Assembly (NCBI GenBank): GCA_037128595.1
Contig: JBAXWB010000038.1
Span: forward strand, 1 to 40,393
Direction of reading: 5' to 3'
DNA: 40,393 bases
DNA from: a bacterium
Lineage (GTDB): Bacteria > Verrucomicrobiota > Kiritimatiellia > CAIKKV01 > CAITUY01
The notes beneath the pieces are model-generated. The model made no database searches, was not told the origin of the DNA, and was given only the letters and a program-made list of their open reading frames with translations. Both the position numbers and the translations under genes were made by a program. Below, piece after piece: positions 1 to 8,171 of the stretch (position 1 is its first letter; every line of letters begins with the position of its first letter).

Positions 1-21
1 GAGTGCCGAAATATAAGTTAA

Positions 22-55
22 TGGCGGAGAGGGAGGGATTTGAACCCTCGGTACC
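22..55 (-). other. 3' fragment of a tRNA gene (probably tRNA-Ser), likely attachment site
   Basis: Read on the minus strand, this is the T-arm (GAGGG stem, TTCAAAT loop, CCCTC), the 3' acceptor strand CCTCTCC, discriminator G and an encoded CCA. The matching 5' acceptor strand GGAGAGG is absent from the next ~120 bases, so only the 3' end is present. An integrase gene starts 140 bases away. Duplicated tRNA 3' ends beside tyrosine integrases are the usual trace of site-specific integration. Serine identity is inferred from the acceptor and T-arm and is not certain. The geometry puts the element to the right of this site. Confidence 0.75.
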
Positions 56-93
56 AGTCCGCCCTCAAAATATACACTTTTGCTCAATATTTA

Positions 94-145
94 GACATCT
101 AAGATGTCGTTGACATCCCTAAACGTTATCCATTACGTTATCCAT
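94..145. repeat. Inverted and direct repeats between att fragment and integrase
   Basis: GACATC/GATGTC arms at 94-99 and 103-108 form a perfect inverted repeat with a 3-base spacer, and a further GACATC lies at 112-117. The 11-mer ACGTTATCCAT occurs twice in tandem, at 123-133 and 135-145. A consensus -35 box TTGACA lies at 110-115, but no good -10 was found at the right spacing. Such repeats between att and int could be integrase arm sites, excisionase sites or an operator for int. This assignment is inference. Confidence 0.4.
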
Positions 146-194
146 AGATAGAGGGGAATGTCTGGGTGCTGACTATATACAGAAAGAATATCTG

Positions 195-1343
195 ATGCCA
201 AGCATACACCGAAGGGATGGCCGTCCGTATTGGTACGCCGCTTTTTACAACAGCGATGGACTCCGCACCTTGAAGTCTACCGGAACCGACAACAAGAAGG
301 AGGCCATGCGCCGCTGCCTCGAATGGGCAGAGGCAGCGAAAACCGGCAGGGAAGGCCGGTTGACCCAGGAACGCGCTCGCAAGGTCTTGGCGGACATATT
401 CGCCAGAGCCAACAAGGAAACGATGTCCGCGAGCACGGTCAAAGAATTCATGGAACACTGGCTTGCCAAGAAAGAGCTGGAAGTTGAGGAATCCTCCCTT
501 GTCCAGTATCGGAGTGCCGGGAATGCCCTTCTTGACCACCTGGGCGCCAAGGCAAACCGCCCCATTGAAACAATTGCCTTGAGGGATGTGTCGTCCTTTC
601 GGGACGCCATGGCGAGGCGTATGGCGGCCGCCAGCGTGAACAAAGTGCTGAAGATCCTGGGGGGTGCATGGCGGCAGGCGCGGAAGGACGGATTGCTGGA
701 TGATGACCTGTTCTCAAAGATTACCCCCATAAAGGGAGCACGAGGCACGCGTCGCCCATTTACGATGGACGAATTGAAGCTCATTCTCGCTGTCGCGGAT
801 ACTGAATGGCGAGGCATGATCCTTTTTGGCTACTACGTCGGCGCCCGCCTTTCGGATATCGCCGGCCTGACATGGGCCAATGTGGATCTTGCCTCTAGCG
901 ATCTTCACTACACCGCCCAGAAAACAAAAAGGCCGATGCACGTCCCACTGGCTGGCCCGCTGGTCGAATACATAATGGCTCTGCCTTCGAGTGATGATCC
1001 CCAGGCACCTTTGTTCCCAACGGCATACGAAGGGAATCGCACAGGGACCTTGAGCAATCGGTTCTACAACATCATGGTCGATGCCGGTCTTATGCCGAAA
1101 CGCACCCACGGAAAGCAGAAGAAGGGACGCGAAGCCAAGCGGGCGTTGAATGAACTCTCATTCCATTCGTTGCGCCATACGGCGGCAAGCGCCTTGCGGA
1201 ATCACGGAGTGACGGATGTTGTGGCCATGGCCTTGCTGGGTCACGAATCGGCGGCCATAGCCCGGCATTACACGAAAATTGATCGCGCCACCCTGCGACG
1301 AGCCGTCGACGCCCTGCCAAACCTGACCAGTAAAGAGAAATAA
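195..1343 (+). CDS. Tyrosine recombinase / phage-type integrase
   Basis: This 382-residue protein is a site-specific tyrosine recombinase that should integrate and excise the element at the adjacent tRNA end. An N-terminal AP2-like arm-binding region (about 1-60) and a SAM-like core-binding domain (about 78-170) precede the catalytic domain. The catalytic residues are readable: R218 in GARLSD, H324 and R327 in HSLRHT, H350 in LLGH, and the nucleophile Y359 in HYT. The length is normal for P4/lambda-type integrases. The ATG at 195 has no clear Shine-Dalgarno sequence, but the product aligns as full length. It sits next to the tRNA fragment and upstream of a satellite-type primase, as in integrative elements. 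Confidence 0.93.
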   Translation: MPSIHRRDGRPYWYAAFYNSDGLRTLKSTGTDNKKEAMRRCLEWAEAAKTGREGRLTQERARKVLADIFARANKETMSASTVKEFMEHWLAKKELEVEESSLVQYRSAGNALLDHLGAKANRPIETIALRDVSSFRDAMARRMAAASVNKVLKILGGAWRQARKDGLLDDDLFSKITPIKGARGTRRPFTMDELKLILAVADTEWRGMILFGYYVGARLSDIAGLTWANVDLASSDLHYTAQKTKRPMHVPLAGPLVEYIMALPSSDDPQAPLFPTAYEGNRTGTLSNRFYNIMVDAGLMPKRTHGKQKKGREAKRALNELSFHSLRHTAASALRNHGVTDVVAMALLGHESAAIARHYTKIDRATLRRAVDALPNLTSKEK

Positions 1344-1353
1344 GGGGAATGCC

Positions 1354-2463
1354 ATGAAAAAGATGCCCACCAAAATGAAGAAGATTCGCAAACAGAAACC
1401 CACGCGTGCCACCAAGCGGGCGCCGAATTCATCCCGGAAACCCTCAGCTACGCTGGCGAAATCCGATCAGCCACCCCAACCCCCCAAAACCACTGTGGAC
1501 GCTTGGAGGGAACGACGGGATCAACGGAAGGCGGAACATGCCACCATGATCGCCGAGGACCCCTGGAAGGCATCGCAGACCGCCCAGGCTCAACTGGACG
1601 ATGCGCTCGAGCTTTTCTCTGCCTTAATTGACAAAGGGGCACTTCACTACAGGCTGAAGAGTGTGGACGGCACCCAAGACCATTCCACCGATGAGGCGGC
1701 CCAGTGTCTTTGTTCTCGCATATCGTATTTGACTCGGTTGGTTGCCAGTTTCGCACATGCCGGTCACCCCGACTTCGTTGCGTCGGCATGGGGGGACGCA
1801 AAATTCCTAACGGAGTTAGTTCATGACCTTGCTTTCGACAAAAAGACGGCCCCCGTACTGGAGCGGTATGCTCGCCGATCCCTCTTCCTGCCCTCACTCC
1901 GGGCACGGCCGGCAACTTTCACTCATGACTTTCAGACGGTGGCCGAGACCCTTCATCTGTCGGAGGACTGCCTTTGCCATATGGAGGGCGCTTCGACACA
2001 CAAACTCGATTCACCGATCACTCACTTGGTAGCCGAAGTGGTCGAGCTCATCGGGTGGATTCAGGAACACTTGCGGTCAGGGCGCGAGTTGTACACCCAT
2101 TCTCGTAAGGTTTACGCCGAGCAGCGATCCAAGAAGCACCCTTCGAAGGGCGATAACGCTTTCGCGAGCCGCATTGACGCCATGACTGAGGACGAGTACC
2201 TCGTCTCATTCCAACATTGCCGCCCTGCAACCCTGCATTATGACAAATTGCCGCCGCTGACAAAGGCCACGGCGGACGAATGGTGGAACAAGGCTGTCCG
2301 GCCAGAAATCACACTCCGTTTTGCGACCCTCGACGGGACGCGAGTGTATGCCCTGCTGAATGGTAACAAGCCTCACGAGAAACTGGACGATCTCCGCCGG
2401 CGCGGGAAAAGCGCGTTACGAAGCCTCTCCCGGCCCACCCCTCAAGACCCCCACCCCTCTTGA
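1354..2463 (+). CDS. Hypothetical protein of the integrated element
   Basis: I do not recognise this 369-residue protein. Its first ~45 residues are very rich in Lys, Arg, Pro and Ser (likely disordered or nucleic-acid binding). The remainder is mainly helical by composition and contains several Cys/His residues without a clear zinc motif. There is no signal peptide or membrane segment. It starts 10 bases after the integrase stop, so the two are probably co-transcribed. Its stop codon lies inside the first of three 16-bp repeats at 2455-2502. A regulatory, excision or replication-accessory role would fit the position but is not shown by the sequence. Confidence 0.7.
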   Translation: MKKMPTKMKKIRKQKPTRATKRAPNSSRKPSATLAKSDQPPQPPKTTVDAWRERRDQRKAEHATMIAEDPWKASQTAQAQLDDALELFSALIDKGALHYRLKSVDGTQDHSTDEAAQCLCSRISYLTRLVASFAHAGHPDFVASAWGDAKFLTELVHDLAFDKKTAPVLERYARRSLFLPSLRARPATFTHDFQTVAETLHLSEDCLCHMEGASTHKLDSPITHLVAEVVELIGWIQEHLRSGRELYTHSRKVYAEQRSKKHPSKGDNAFASRIDAMTEDEYLVSFQHCRPATLHYDKLPPLTKATADEWWNKAVRPEITLRFATLDGTRVYALLNGNKPHEKLDDLRRRGKSALRSLSRPTPQDPHPS

Positions 2464-2502
2464 GGGTACCCCCTCTTGAGGGGATACCCTCTTGAGGGCC
2501 AC
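2455..2502. repeat. Three tandem 16-bp repeats (iteron-like)
   Basis: The 12-mer CCCTCTTGAGGG starts at 2455, 2471 and 2487, exactly 16 bases apart, each followed by four variable bases. A degenerate copy (CCCTCAAGACCC) starts at 2439, again 16 bases earlier. Each copy is itself nearly palindromic. The array lies upstream of the HTH protein and the primase-helicase. Evenly phased copies suggest binding of a protein oligomer, for example a replication origin of the element or an operator. Confidence 0.7.
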
Positions 2503-2604
2503 CCCATATGTAGAGTGCGGCGTGTGGCATTTTAGTCCGGCAACGTGTCAGAGTGTCCCCCATGCAAAGCAATGAAGCTTTGCGGAAATTAAAAGGGCAC
2601 AACA

Positions 2605-2877
2605 ATGACACGAAACATGATTCTAACCGAAGCGCCAGCGGACTCCACGGCTGGAGGCGATGAGACATACCCCGCCAAGTGGATCCGTCTCCCCACCCGC
2701 GGCCGCTGCCCGCACACGGGCCTGAGCCGCGCCGCCTACTACGAGCTCATCAAGGCGAGCCGGATCCGGACGGCCAACCTGAAGCGGCCCGGCGCGCTTC
2801 GCGGCACCCGGCTTGTCTGGTTGCCCTCCATCATGACCTATCTGGACCGTTTCGCCACCGGCGGGACTGAAACGTAA
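2605..2877 (+). CDS. Small HTH DNA-binding protein (AlpA/excisionase-like)
   Basis: This 90-residue basic protein carries a MerR/AlpA-like winged helix-turn-helix at about residues 35-80 (TGLSRAAYYELIKASRI, then LVWLPSIMTYLDRF). Proteins of this kind control element genes or assist excision. AAAGGG lies about 8 bases before the ATG. It is followed 17 bases later by the primase-helicase gene, a pair common in satellite-like elements, and it lies downstream of the 16-bp repeats, which it might bind. Assignment to AlpA rather than another small HTH family is from pattern only. Confidence 0.72.
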   Translation: MTRNMILTEAPADSTAGGDETYPAKWIRLPTRGRCPHTGLSRAAYYELIKASRIRTANLKRPGALRGTRLVWLPSIMTYLDRFATGGTET

Positions 2878-2894
2878 AAAACACAGGGCGGTTT

Positions 2895-5450
2895 ATGAAC
2901 GCAGTACCATCACCACTTCTGGATCCCGCCGAGATCAAGCGCGCGCTGGCTGTCATGGTAGCACCGCAACAGGCGTTTGAAATCCGGATACTGATCCCAT
3001 ACAGGTCGGGCCGGAACTATCAACCGAAGACCATATTCGGATACTTTGACGATCCCGGCCGCGTGGTGGAGTCTCTCATCGCCTTGCGCCTGGATGCCGC
3101 TAAGGGTATCTACATTACCCTTAACCCCATTGACCCCGCGCTCCTCGCACGGAGTCACAACCGTTTCACAGAAGCGAAAACAGATAGCACGACCCCCGAC
3201 AAGCACATCCTGTCCCGCCGGTGGCTCCTCGTGGATTTCGACCCGGTCCGTCCTGCTGAGATCTCCGCCAGCGACGAGGAGAAGGCCCAAGCCCATGCCC
3301 GGTGCCAGGACGTTTACCGGGCATTGCAGGCTGCTGGCTGGCCGTCGCCCATCGTGGCCGATTCGGGCAACGGCTACCATCAACTCTATCGCATTGACTT
3401 GCCGAATGATGACGAACGGGTCAAGCGATGCCTCAAGGCGCTCGATCTGCGCTTCTCTGATACCGCGGTGAAGGTTGACACTGCCGTATTCAACCCTTCC
3501 CGCATCGTGAAACTCTATGGAACCAAGGCCATGAAAGGCGACAACTGCCCTGACTTGGGCCGTCCACACCGCATGTCACGCCTGCTCCATGTTCCGGATC
3601 AGATTGATCCCATTCCCGAAGGGCTTCTTGACGCCATAACTGGTGGTGATGTCGTCGAAGAGGAGCCCAAACCGCCCCGCGCCCAAGATCCGATGAAAAA
3701 GGGTAAAGTCAGTTGGGACAAAGCCCGGATGGAGGAGTTCATTGACCAGCACTTGTCCCATTGCGAGCCTGGGCCGGCCACACCTTACGCCGATGGCCTG
3801 AAATGGGTTCTGCGCGTCTGCCCGTTCGAGCCCGCCCACGATGACCGCTCCGCCGTCATAACCATGCGTGCCAGCGGGGTTCTCGGCTTCCGCTGCCAGC
3901 ACGACAGTTGCCAGGGGAACAACTGGAAGGCTCTGCGCGAAAAATACGAACCCAAGACCGATAAACCGGTCAGACGGGAAATCCAGACCGTGACGGCGGC
4001 CGGTGGAGACGAGGAACTCGTGGCGCAATGTGGCCCTCCAATCCTGCTGGACGGCAACGACAAACCCACGGAAATCAATCAGATGTTCGTTGCGGCCCGC
4101 CACAAGCGCGACAATCTCATTCTCTTTGAGCCAACGCTGGCCATGTTCTACTGCTATGACGACCCCACCGGATTATGGAAACCCAAGACCGAGAGCCGTG
4201 TCGTGGTGGAAATGGGAGATAGCCTTCAGGTTCTGCTCAATTCCTATGGTGCAGCCGAGTTGCTGCGCAAACGCTCGGAGTCATTCATGAGCCAGATTCT
4301 GCGGTTTCTCAGGGGTATGGCGGAGGAGGCGGACGCTTTCCTGCGTCGGCAATCCGTCATCCATGTCGGCAATGGCGTCATCCACCTGGATGAGGATCCA
4401 CCTGCGCTCCACGAGTTCAGCCCCGACTATTACTCCCGGAACCGGTCGGAAATCTGTTACGACCCGGACGCAACATGTCCCCGCTTCCTTGACGACCTGC
4501 TCCGGCCAGCCTTGCCGGAAGAGGACATCAGCCTGCTGCAGCGCTACGCCGGGCTCTGTCTCCTGGGCGGCAATCCTGCCCAGCGGTTCCTCGTCATCCG
4601 CGGAACTGCCGGGGGCGGGAAATCGACTCTTGTGGAGATCCTCGAGACCATCATCGGCCCCCACAACGTGGCACAACTCCGAGTCCAACTGCTTTCCGAG
4701 CGGTTCGAGATTGCCGGATTTCTGGGCAAGACACTCCTCTGCGGCAAAGACGTTCCCGGCAATTTCCTGGATAACCGGGCGGCCCATGTACTCAAACCCC
4801 TGACCGGCGGAGATCGGCTCAGTGCTGAACAGAAAAACGTCAAACACCGGTTTGAGGTCATCGGGGACTTCGCCGTCATTATCACCACCAACACCCGGCT
4901 CCACGTCCGGCTGGACTCTGACACCGAGGCCTGGCGTCGGCGCATGCTCATCGTTGACTTCACCCAGCCCCCAACGGCCAAGCCGATACCGAACTTTGCC
5001 CGCGAGTTAGTCCGGACTGAAGGCCCTGGTATCCTCAATTGGTGTATCGAGGGTGCCATGAACTTGATCGAGGAACTCCGTGTACACGGGCGTATCCAAC
5101 TGACCGAGACCCAGAAGCACCGCGTTGACGGACTACTTTGCGAGTCTGACAGTGTTCGCCACTTCGTTTCCAAATGCGTTACACAAGACCCGTCCGGTGA
5201 TGTGACCGTGTCAGAACTTCTCACCGACTACAACCTTTTCTGCGATTCCCAGGGCTGGCAGCCCGTTTCAGTTCGCCAGTTCGAAATACTGGTTTGTGAT
5301 CACATGGTATCGCTCCATCACGCCCACAAACGGACCGACATCCGGCGGAATGACAAGAACCAGCGCGGCTACGCCCACGTCGTTATCCGGGATGGCAAAT
5401 ATGTCGTGGATTCCTTTGAGCCAGACCAGCCTGAACTGGTGCCATTCTGA
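2895..5450 (+). CDS. Primase-helicase, PrimPol plus D5/SF3 type
   Basis: An 851-residue replication protein of the phage/plasmid primase (P4/D5) group. The N-terminal archaeo-eukaryotic primase-like domain has the acidic pair in LLVDFDP (D114, D116), the SGNGYHQLY motif with H162, and a third acidic site near D195. A Cys/His cluster at about 309-339 (C309, H315, C334, C339) looks like a zinc-binding linker. The D5-N region leads into an SF3 helicase with Walker A GTAGGGKST (570-578), Walker B-like LLCGKD (about 614-619), sensor residue N666 in TTNT, and candidate arginine fingers R681-R683. It would unwind and prime the excised element. No capsid or conjugation genes follow, so the element looks like a satellite or minimal IME. 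Confidence 0.92.
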   Translation: MNAVPSPLLDPAEIKRALAVMVAPQQAFEIRILIPYRSGRNYQPKTIFGYFDDPGRVVESLIALRLDAAKGIYITLNPIDPALLARSHNRFTEAKTDSTTPDKHILSRRWLLVDFDPVRPAEISASDEEKAQAHARCQDVYRALQAAGWPSPIVADSGNGYHQLYRIDLPNDDERVKRCLKALDLRFSDTAVKVDTAVFNPSRIVKLYGTKAMKGDNCPDLGRPHRMSRLLHVPDQIDPIPEGLLDAITGGDVVEEEPKPPRAQDPMKKGKVSWDKARMEEFIDQHLSHCEPGPATPYADGLKWVLRVCPFEPAHDDRSAVITMRASGVLGFRCQHDSCQGNNWKALREKYEPKTDKPVRREIQTVTAAGGDEELVAQCGPPILLDGNDKPTEINQMFVAARHKRDNLILFEPTLAMFYCYDDPTGLWKPKTESRVVVEMGDSLQVLLNSYGAAELLRKRSESFMSQILRFLRGMAEEADAFLRRQSVIHVGNGVIHLDEDPPALHEFSPDYYSRNRSEICYDPDATCPRFLDDLLRPALPEEDISLLQRYAGLCLLGGNPAQRFLVIRGTAGGGKSTLVEILETIIGPHNVAQLRVQLLSERFEIAGFLGKTLLCGKDVPGNFLDNRAAHVLKPLTGGDRLSAEQKNVKHRFEVIGDFAVIITTNTRLHVRLDSDTEAWRRRMLIVDFTQPPTAKPIPNFARELVRTEGPGILNWCIEGAMNLIEELRVHGRIQLTETQKHRVDGLLCESDSVRHFVSKCVTQDPSGDVTVSELLTDYNLFCDSQGWQPVSVRQFEILVCDHMVSLHHAHKRTDIRRNDKNQRGYAHVVIRDGKYVVDSFEPDQPELVPF

Positions 5451-5480
5451 TGGTTATTATCGTGCTTCGTGACCGTATTT

Positions 5481-6278
5481 TCAGCCTGATCCTGTGCGGG
5501 TCAGAGAGAAATATGACTCCAGAGCGGCCAAAAGATCCTGCGGACGCGGCATGGCTGCACCAAGATCCGCCTTCAATGACTTGAGCAGATCCGGCCATTC
5601 TTGCGATTCGAGAGCAAACGCGGTGACGAACCGCTGGAGATCGGCGCGCACGGACTCCGCGATCACGGGACCGGTGTTGGCGGGCAACGCGGCGGCCAGG
5701 CGGAATACATCGCGGCGATGCTTTCGGATGTCCTTGTCATCCACTTGCTGGCCAGCCTCGCGCCGCTGCGTCAGGTCAAGCCAGGCGCGCGCCTTGAGCG
5801 GGATGAGCGCCGCGGCGGTGACGATCGGGAGGTCGCCGGACATGATCCTGCAGTCGAGGATCAGCCGGTAGTAGTCGTCATCCATCAAGATGGCGGAGAG
5901 GCTGGAGAGTTCGTCGGCGATGGCAATAGGCACGATTTCCTGACCGGCCGCCAAGTCTAGGCCCTCCGGCTGCCGACTGAAGATCTCGACGATGGCCGGG
6001 AAGTCCGGCTCTGTCGGTTTGCTGAAGCGGTAGTAAGTCCGTTTGCCGGTCGACCGGTGGCGGTTGTCGTACTTCCCGGCACGAACGAACTCCCAGAAGC
6101 GGGACACGAAGGCTGGCGTCAGCGCCTCGATGATGAGGACCATGTCCACGTCCTTGGTAGGGCGGAAGGGAAGCCCCTGCAGTCCCAACCACTCGTCGCA
6201 CGCCACTCCACCGATCACCACGAAAGTGTCCGGATGATCGCTGAAGTATTCCCGAAATCTCTGGAGGCCCTTTACCAT
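5481..6278 (-). CDS. Nucleotidyltransferase, AbiEii-like toxin
   Basis: This 265-residue protein resembles the minimal nucleotidyltransferase fold used by AbiEii-type toxins. The signature is GG at 23-24 (VIGGVACDEW) followed by TKDVDM with the metal-binding acids D43 and D45; a later acidic strand (VEIF) may supply the third carboxylate. Its ATG overlaps the stop of the upstream wHTH gene by 7 bases (6272-6278), and a GAGGG Shine-Dalgarno lies just upstream, which indicates translational coupling as in type IV toxin-antitoxin pairs. It ends convergently with the primase-helicase gene 30 bases away. It could instead be a metabolic or regulatory nucleotidyltransferase. Toxicity is inferred from the gene pair. 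Confidence 0.75.
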   Translation of the reverse strand: MVKGLQRFREYFSDHPDTFVVIGGVACDEWLGLQGLPFRPTKDVDMVLIIEALTPAFVSRFWEFVRAGKYDNRHRSTGKRTYYRFSKPTEPDFPAIVEIFSRQPEGLDLAAGQEIVPIAIADELSSLSAILMDDDYYRLILDCRIMSGDLPIVTAAALIPLKARAWLDLTQRREAGQQVDDKDIRKHRRDVFRLAAALPANTGPVIAESVRADLQRFVTAFALESQEWPDLLKSLKADLGAAMPRPQDLLAALESYFSLTRTGSG

Positions 6279-7264
6279 GGCATGCCCTCCAGAAGGGCGG
6301 TCAATGCTTTCTCGATACGTTCGTCGTGTGTGCCGCGCAGGCTCAGATACAGAGACAATCGGTCAACGGTGGGTTCGTCCGACAACAGTCGGGGATCGTA
6401 GGCCCAGCACTCCACGCGCGCTTGGGCGTCTTCAGGACCGAGGCATCTGACTATGTCTCCTCGCTCCAACTGGGCCCGATAGTCGGAGCTCTTCATGGCG
6501 TAGGTGGGAAGTTCATCATCGGAAACCATGGAAGATGATGCCAAGGCGGTCAGGCCCGCGTGGAGATTCCGCTCGTCCTTGCGAATGAAACGAACCCAAT
6601 GGCGCGCTTTTACCGGACTCAGCAGGTGTGACTCGGCGCGCCCCCAAAGCTCGCGCATGGGTGCCGGAAACTCCATGTGAGTGCTGCGGCCTTGCTGGAT
6701 CGACTTGCAGAGCTCCAAGGATTCCAGTTCGATCCGTACGGTGCTCAGGGTCATTGCCGAGTAGCCCAGTTCACCTGCCAGTTCGCGAAGTGAGACTCCC
6801 TCGACGTGTCTGCCTAGAAGATGCCGGAGCAGAACCACCTGTGCGGCGGCCGCCAGTCGGCTGACAGGCTGGCTTGTCGTCCGCGGGAAGCGTTCGTGCA
6901 AGTCAACCATCATGGGCGGAAGGAATGCCTGGCGATGCGGAACCACGAAGGGTATTCCCAGACGGACGAGTTGCTGTCGACCGTAGGAAGAAACCTGTTG
7001 CAGTACCAGCACCACCTCGTTGTCTAAACTGGACCGGAGTGTATTGTGATGCCGCGCGTATTCCGACGGCGTGGCGGTGTCTGTGTCGGGATTTTGGATG
7101 GCCAGCAGGGACTGGCGACCGAAAAGCTGAGTCTTCGCCAGTCGGTAATAGCTGCGCAAATAGAGCGGTAGCCTTCCGGATATCTCGCTCTGGACTTCTT
7201 CGATGAGGGGGGCGGTGCCGGTTGCTTCCTCTATGTACCGTCTATACTCTGCTTCAAGGTTCAC
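6272..7264 (-). CDS. Winged-helix regulator, probable antitoxin of the AbiE-like pair
   Basis: A protein of about 330 residues with a central winged helix-turn-helix (VSLRELAGELGYSAMTLS) and a C-terminal region of unknown fold. It is the first gene of a two-gene operon with the nucleotidyltransferase and overlaps it by 7 bases. Antitoxins of type IV systems are typically wHTH repressors of their own operon. The start is uncertain: a TTG at 7303 opens the frame earlier, but it falls inside an inverted repeat (7288-7312), so I chose the GTG at 7264. Neither start has a Shine-Dalgarno sequence. It differs in sequence from the AbiEi-like protein on the other strand, so the two cassettes are not simple duplicates. 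Confidence 0.68.
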   Translation of the reverse strand: MNLEAEYRRYIEEATGTAPLIEEVQSEISGRLPLYLRSYYRLAKTQLFGRQSLLAIQNPDTDTATPSEYARHHNTLRSSLDNEVVLVLQQVSSYGRQQLVRLGIPFVVPHRQAFLPPMMVDLHERFPRTTSQPVSRLAAAAQVVLLRHLLGRHVEGVSLRELAGELGYSAMTLSTVRIELESLELCKSIQQGRSTHMEFPAPMRELWGRAESHLLSPVKARHWVRFIRKDERNLHAGLTALASSSMVSDDELPTYAMKSSDYRAQLERGDIVRCLGPEDAQARVECWAYDPRLLSDEPTVDRLSLYLSLRGTHDERIEKALTALLEGMPW

Positions 7265-7270
7265 GGGGGT

Positions 7271-7330
7271 ATGTAAATCAATTTCAAACGATAAAGCAAG
7301 CAACTTTATCGTATCAATGATTGTTTACAT
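7271..7330. promoter_or_regulatory. Nested inverted repeats between the divergent TA cassettes
   Basis: ACGATAAAG (7288-7296) and CTTTATCGT (7304-7312) are perfect 9-base arms with a 7-base spacer. Outside them, ATGTAAATCAAT (from 7271) and ATTGTTTACAT (ending 7330) form a second, one-base-offset pair. The structure lies just upstream of the chosen start of the minus-strand wHTH gene. It is a good candidate operator for autoregulation by that wHTH protein; this is inference. Confidence 0.55.
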
Positions 7331-7390
7331 GTGGCAGGATGAATGAATCTGGTTATCCTTGGAAAGCCACCATTCTGACGTAAATACTCT

Positions 7391-7418
7391 TTGATGACGT
7401 TTTAATTTCTGCTATAGA
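7391..7418 (+). promoter_or_regulatory. Candidate promoter of the AbiEi-like gene
   Basis: TTGATG (7391-7396) and TATAGA (7413-7418) are separated by 16 bases. The ATG at 7425 is only 7 bases after the -10 element and has no Shine-Dalgarno, so the transcript would start at or very near the start codon (leaderless). TGACGTAAA (7376) and TGACGTTTT (7395) form a short direct repeat that overlaps the -35 region and may be an operator. Confidence 0.35.
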
Positions 7419-7424
7419 TAAATT

Positions 7425-8171
7425 ATGAGTTCACCTGTACGCACAAACATAATCAAGCGACTTCAGTCCTCCTTCCCTCGAGGGAGGCCGATCGACGTCC
7501 GCGATCTGACTTCAGTGGGGGTGTATCCCGCATTGGCCTATCGCTATGTCCAATCCGGCTGGTTGGAACGGCTGGGCAGGGGTGTATTCATGTTCGCAGG
7601 AGATCAGCTACAGCGCGACCCCAGTTTGGGCGTTCTTGCACGGCGTATCCCTGGCCTCCATATCGGAGGAAAAACAGCCTTGGCTTGGCGAGGCCTAGCG
7701 CATAACGTCGCGTTCCGGGAAACACTCTCTTTGTGGGGACCCAGAAACGTGCGCCTTCCGCCGTGGTTTGCCGAAAGATTAGCCTGCCGATACACGAGTC
7801 GCGGCCTCTTTGATGCCACCTTGGAGCCTGGGCTTGCTTTGAGCTCACTCCCCGAATCGCCAGGCGGTGTGGCCGTGTCGGAGCCAGAACGCGGGTTACT
7901 CGAACTGCTGAGTGAGGTGGGCCTCCGGCAGGAAATCGAAGAGGCTCGGAGTATTATGGAAATGACCTCATTTCTAAGGCCCGAAATCATAATCGCGCTC
8001 CTACGGGGTTGCCGCCAGATCAAGACGCTGCGGCTTTGCATCCAATGGTCAAATGAACTCGGCCTGCCATGGGCCGAACAGGCCCGTGATGCGGTTTCCA
8101 ACCGGCTTGGCAGCAGCCGCTGGGTCAAGCAACTCCCTGATGGGCAAACCCTCATACTCAAGGTACCATGA
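7425..8171 (+). CDS. AbiEi-like type IV antitoxin
   Basis: A 248-residue protein with the layout of the AbiEi family: an N-terminal winged helix (about 1-55, with GVYPALAYRYVQSGWLERLG and GRGVF), then the AbiEi antitoxin core (IGGKTALAWRGLAHNV at about 83-98 and following residues). In known systems this protein represses its operon and neutralises the AbiEii nucleotidyltransferase. The stop overlaps an ATG (ATGA at 8168-8171), the expected coupling to a toxin gene, but only a remnant follows. It is therefore an antitoxin without its own intact toxin. It lies head to head with the other AbiE-like pair. Confidence 0.8.
   Translation: MSSPVRTNIIKRLQSSFPRGRPIDVRDLTSVGVYPALAYRYVQSGWLERLGRGVFMFAGDQLQRDPSLGVLARRIPGLHIGGKTALAWRGLAHNVAFRETLSLWGPRNVRLPPWFAERLACRYTSRGLFDATLEPGLALSSLPESPGGVAVSEPERGLLELLSEVGLRQEIEEARSIMEMTSFLRPEIIIALLRGCRQIKTLRLCIQWSNELGLPWAEQARDAVSNRLGSSRWVKQLPDGQTLILKVP

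Noticed and set aside
22-120. Intact tRNA gene at the left edge
   Set aside because: The 5' acceptor strand, D-arm and anticodon arm are missing upstream on the minus strand.
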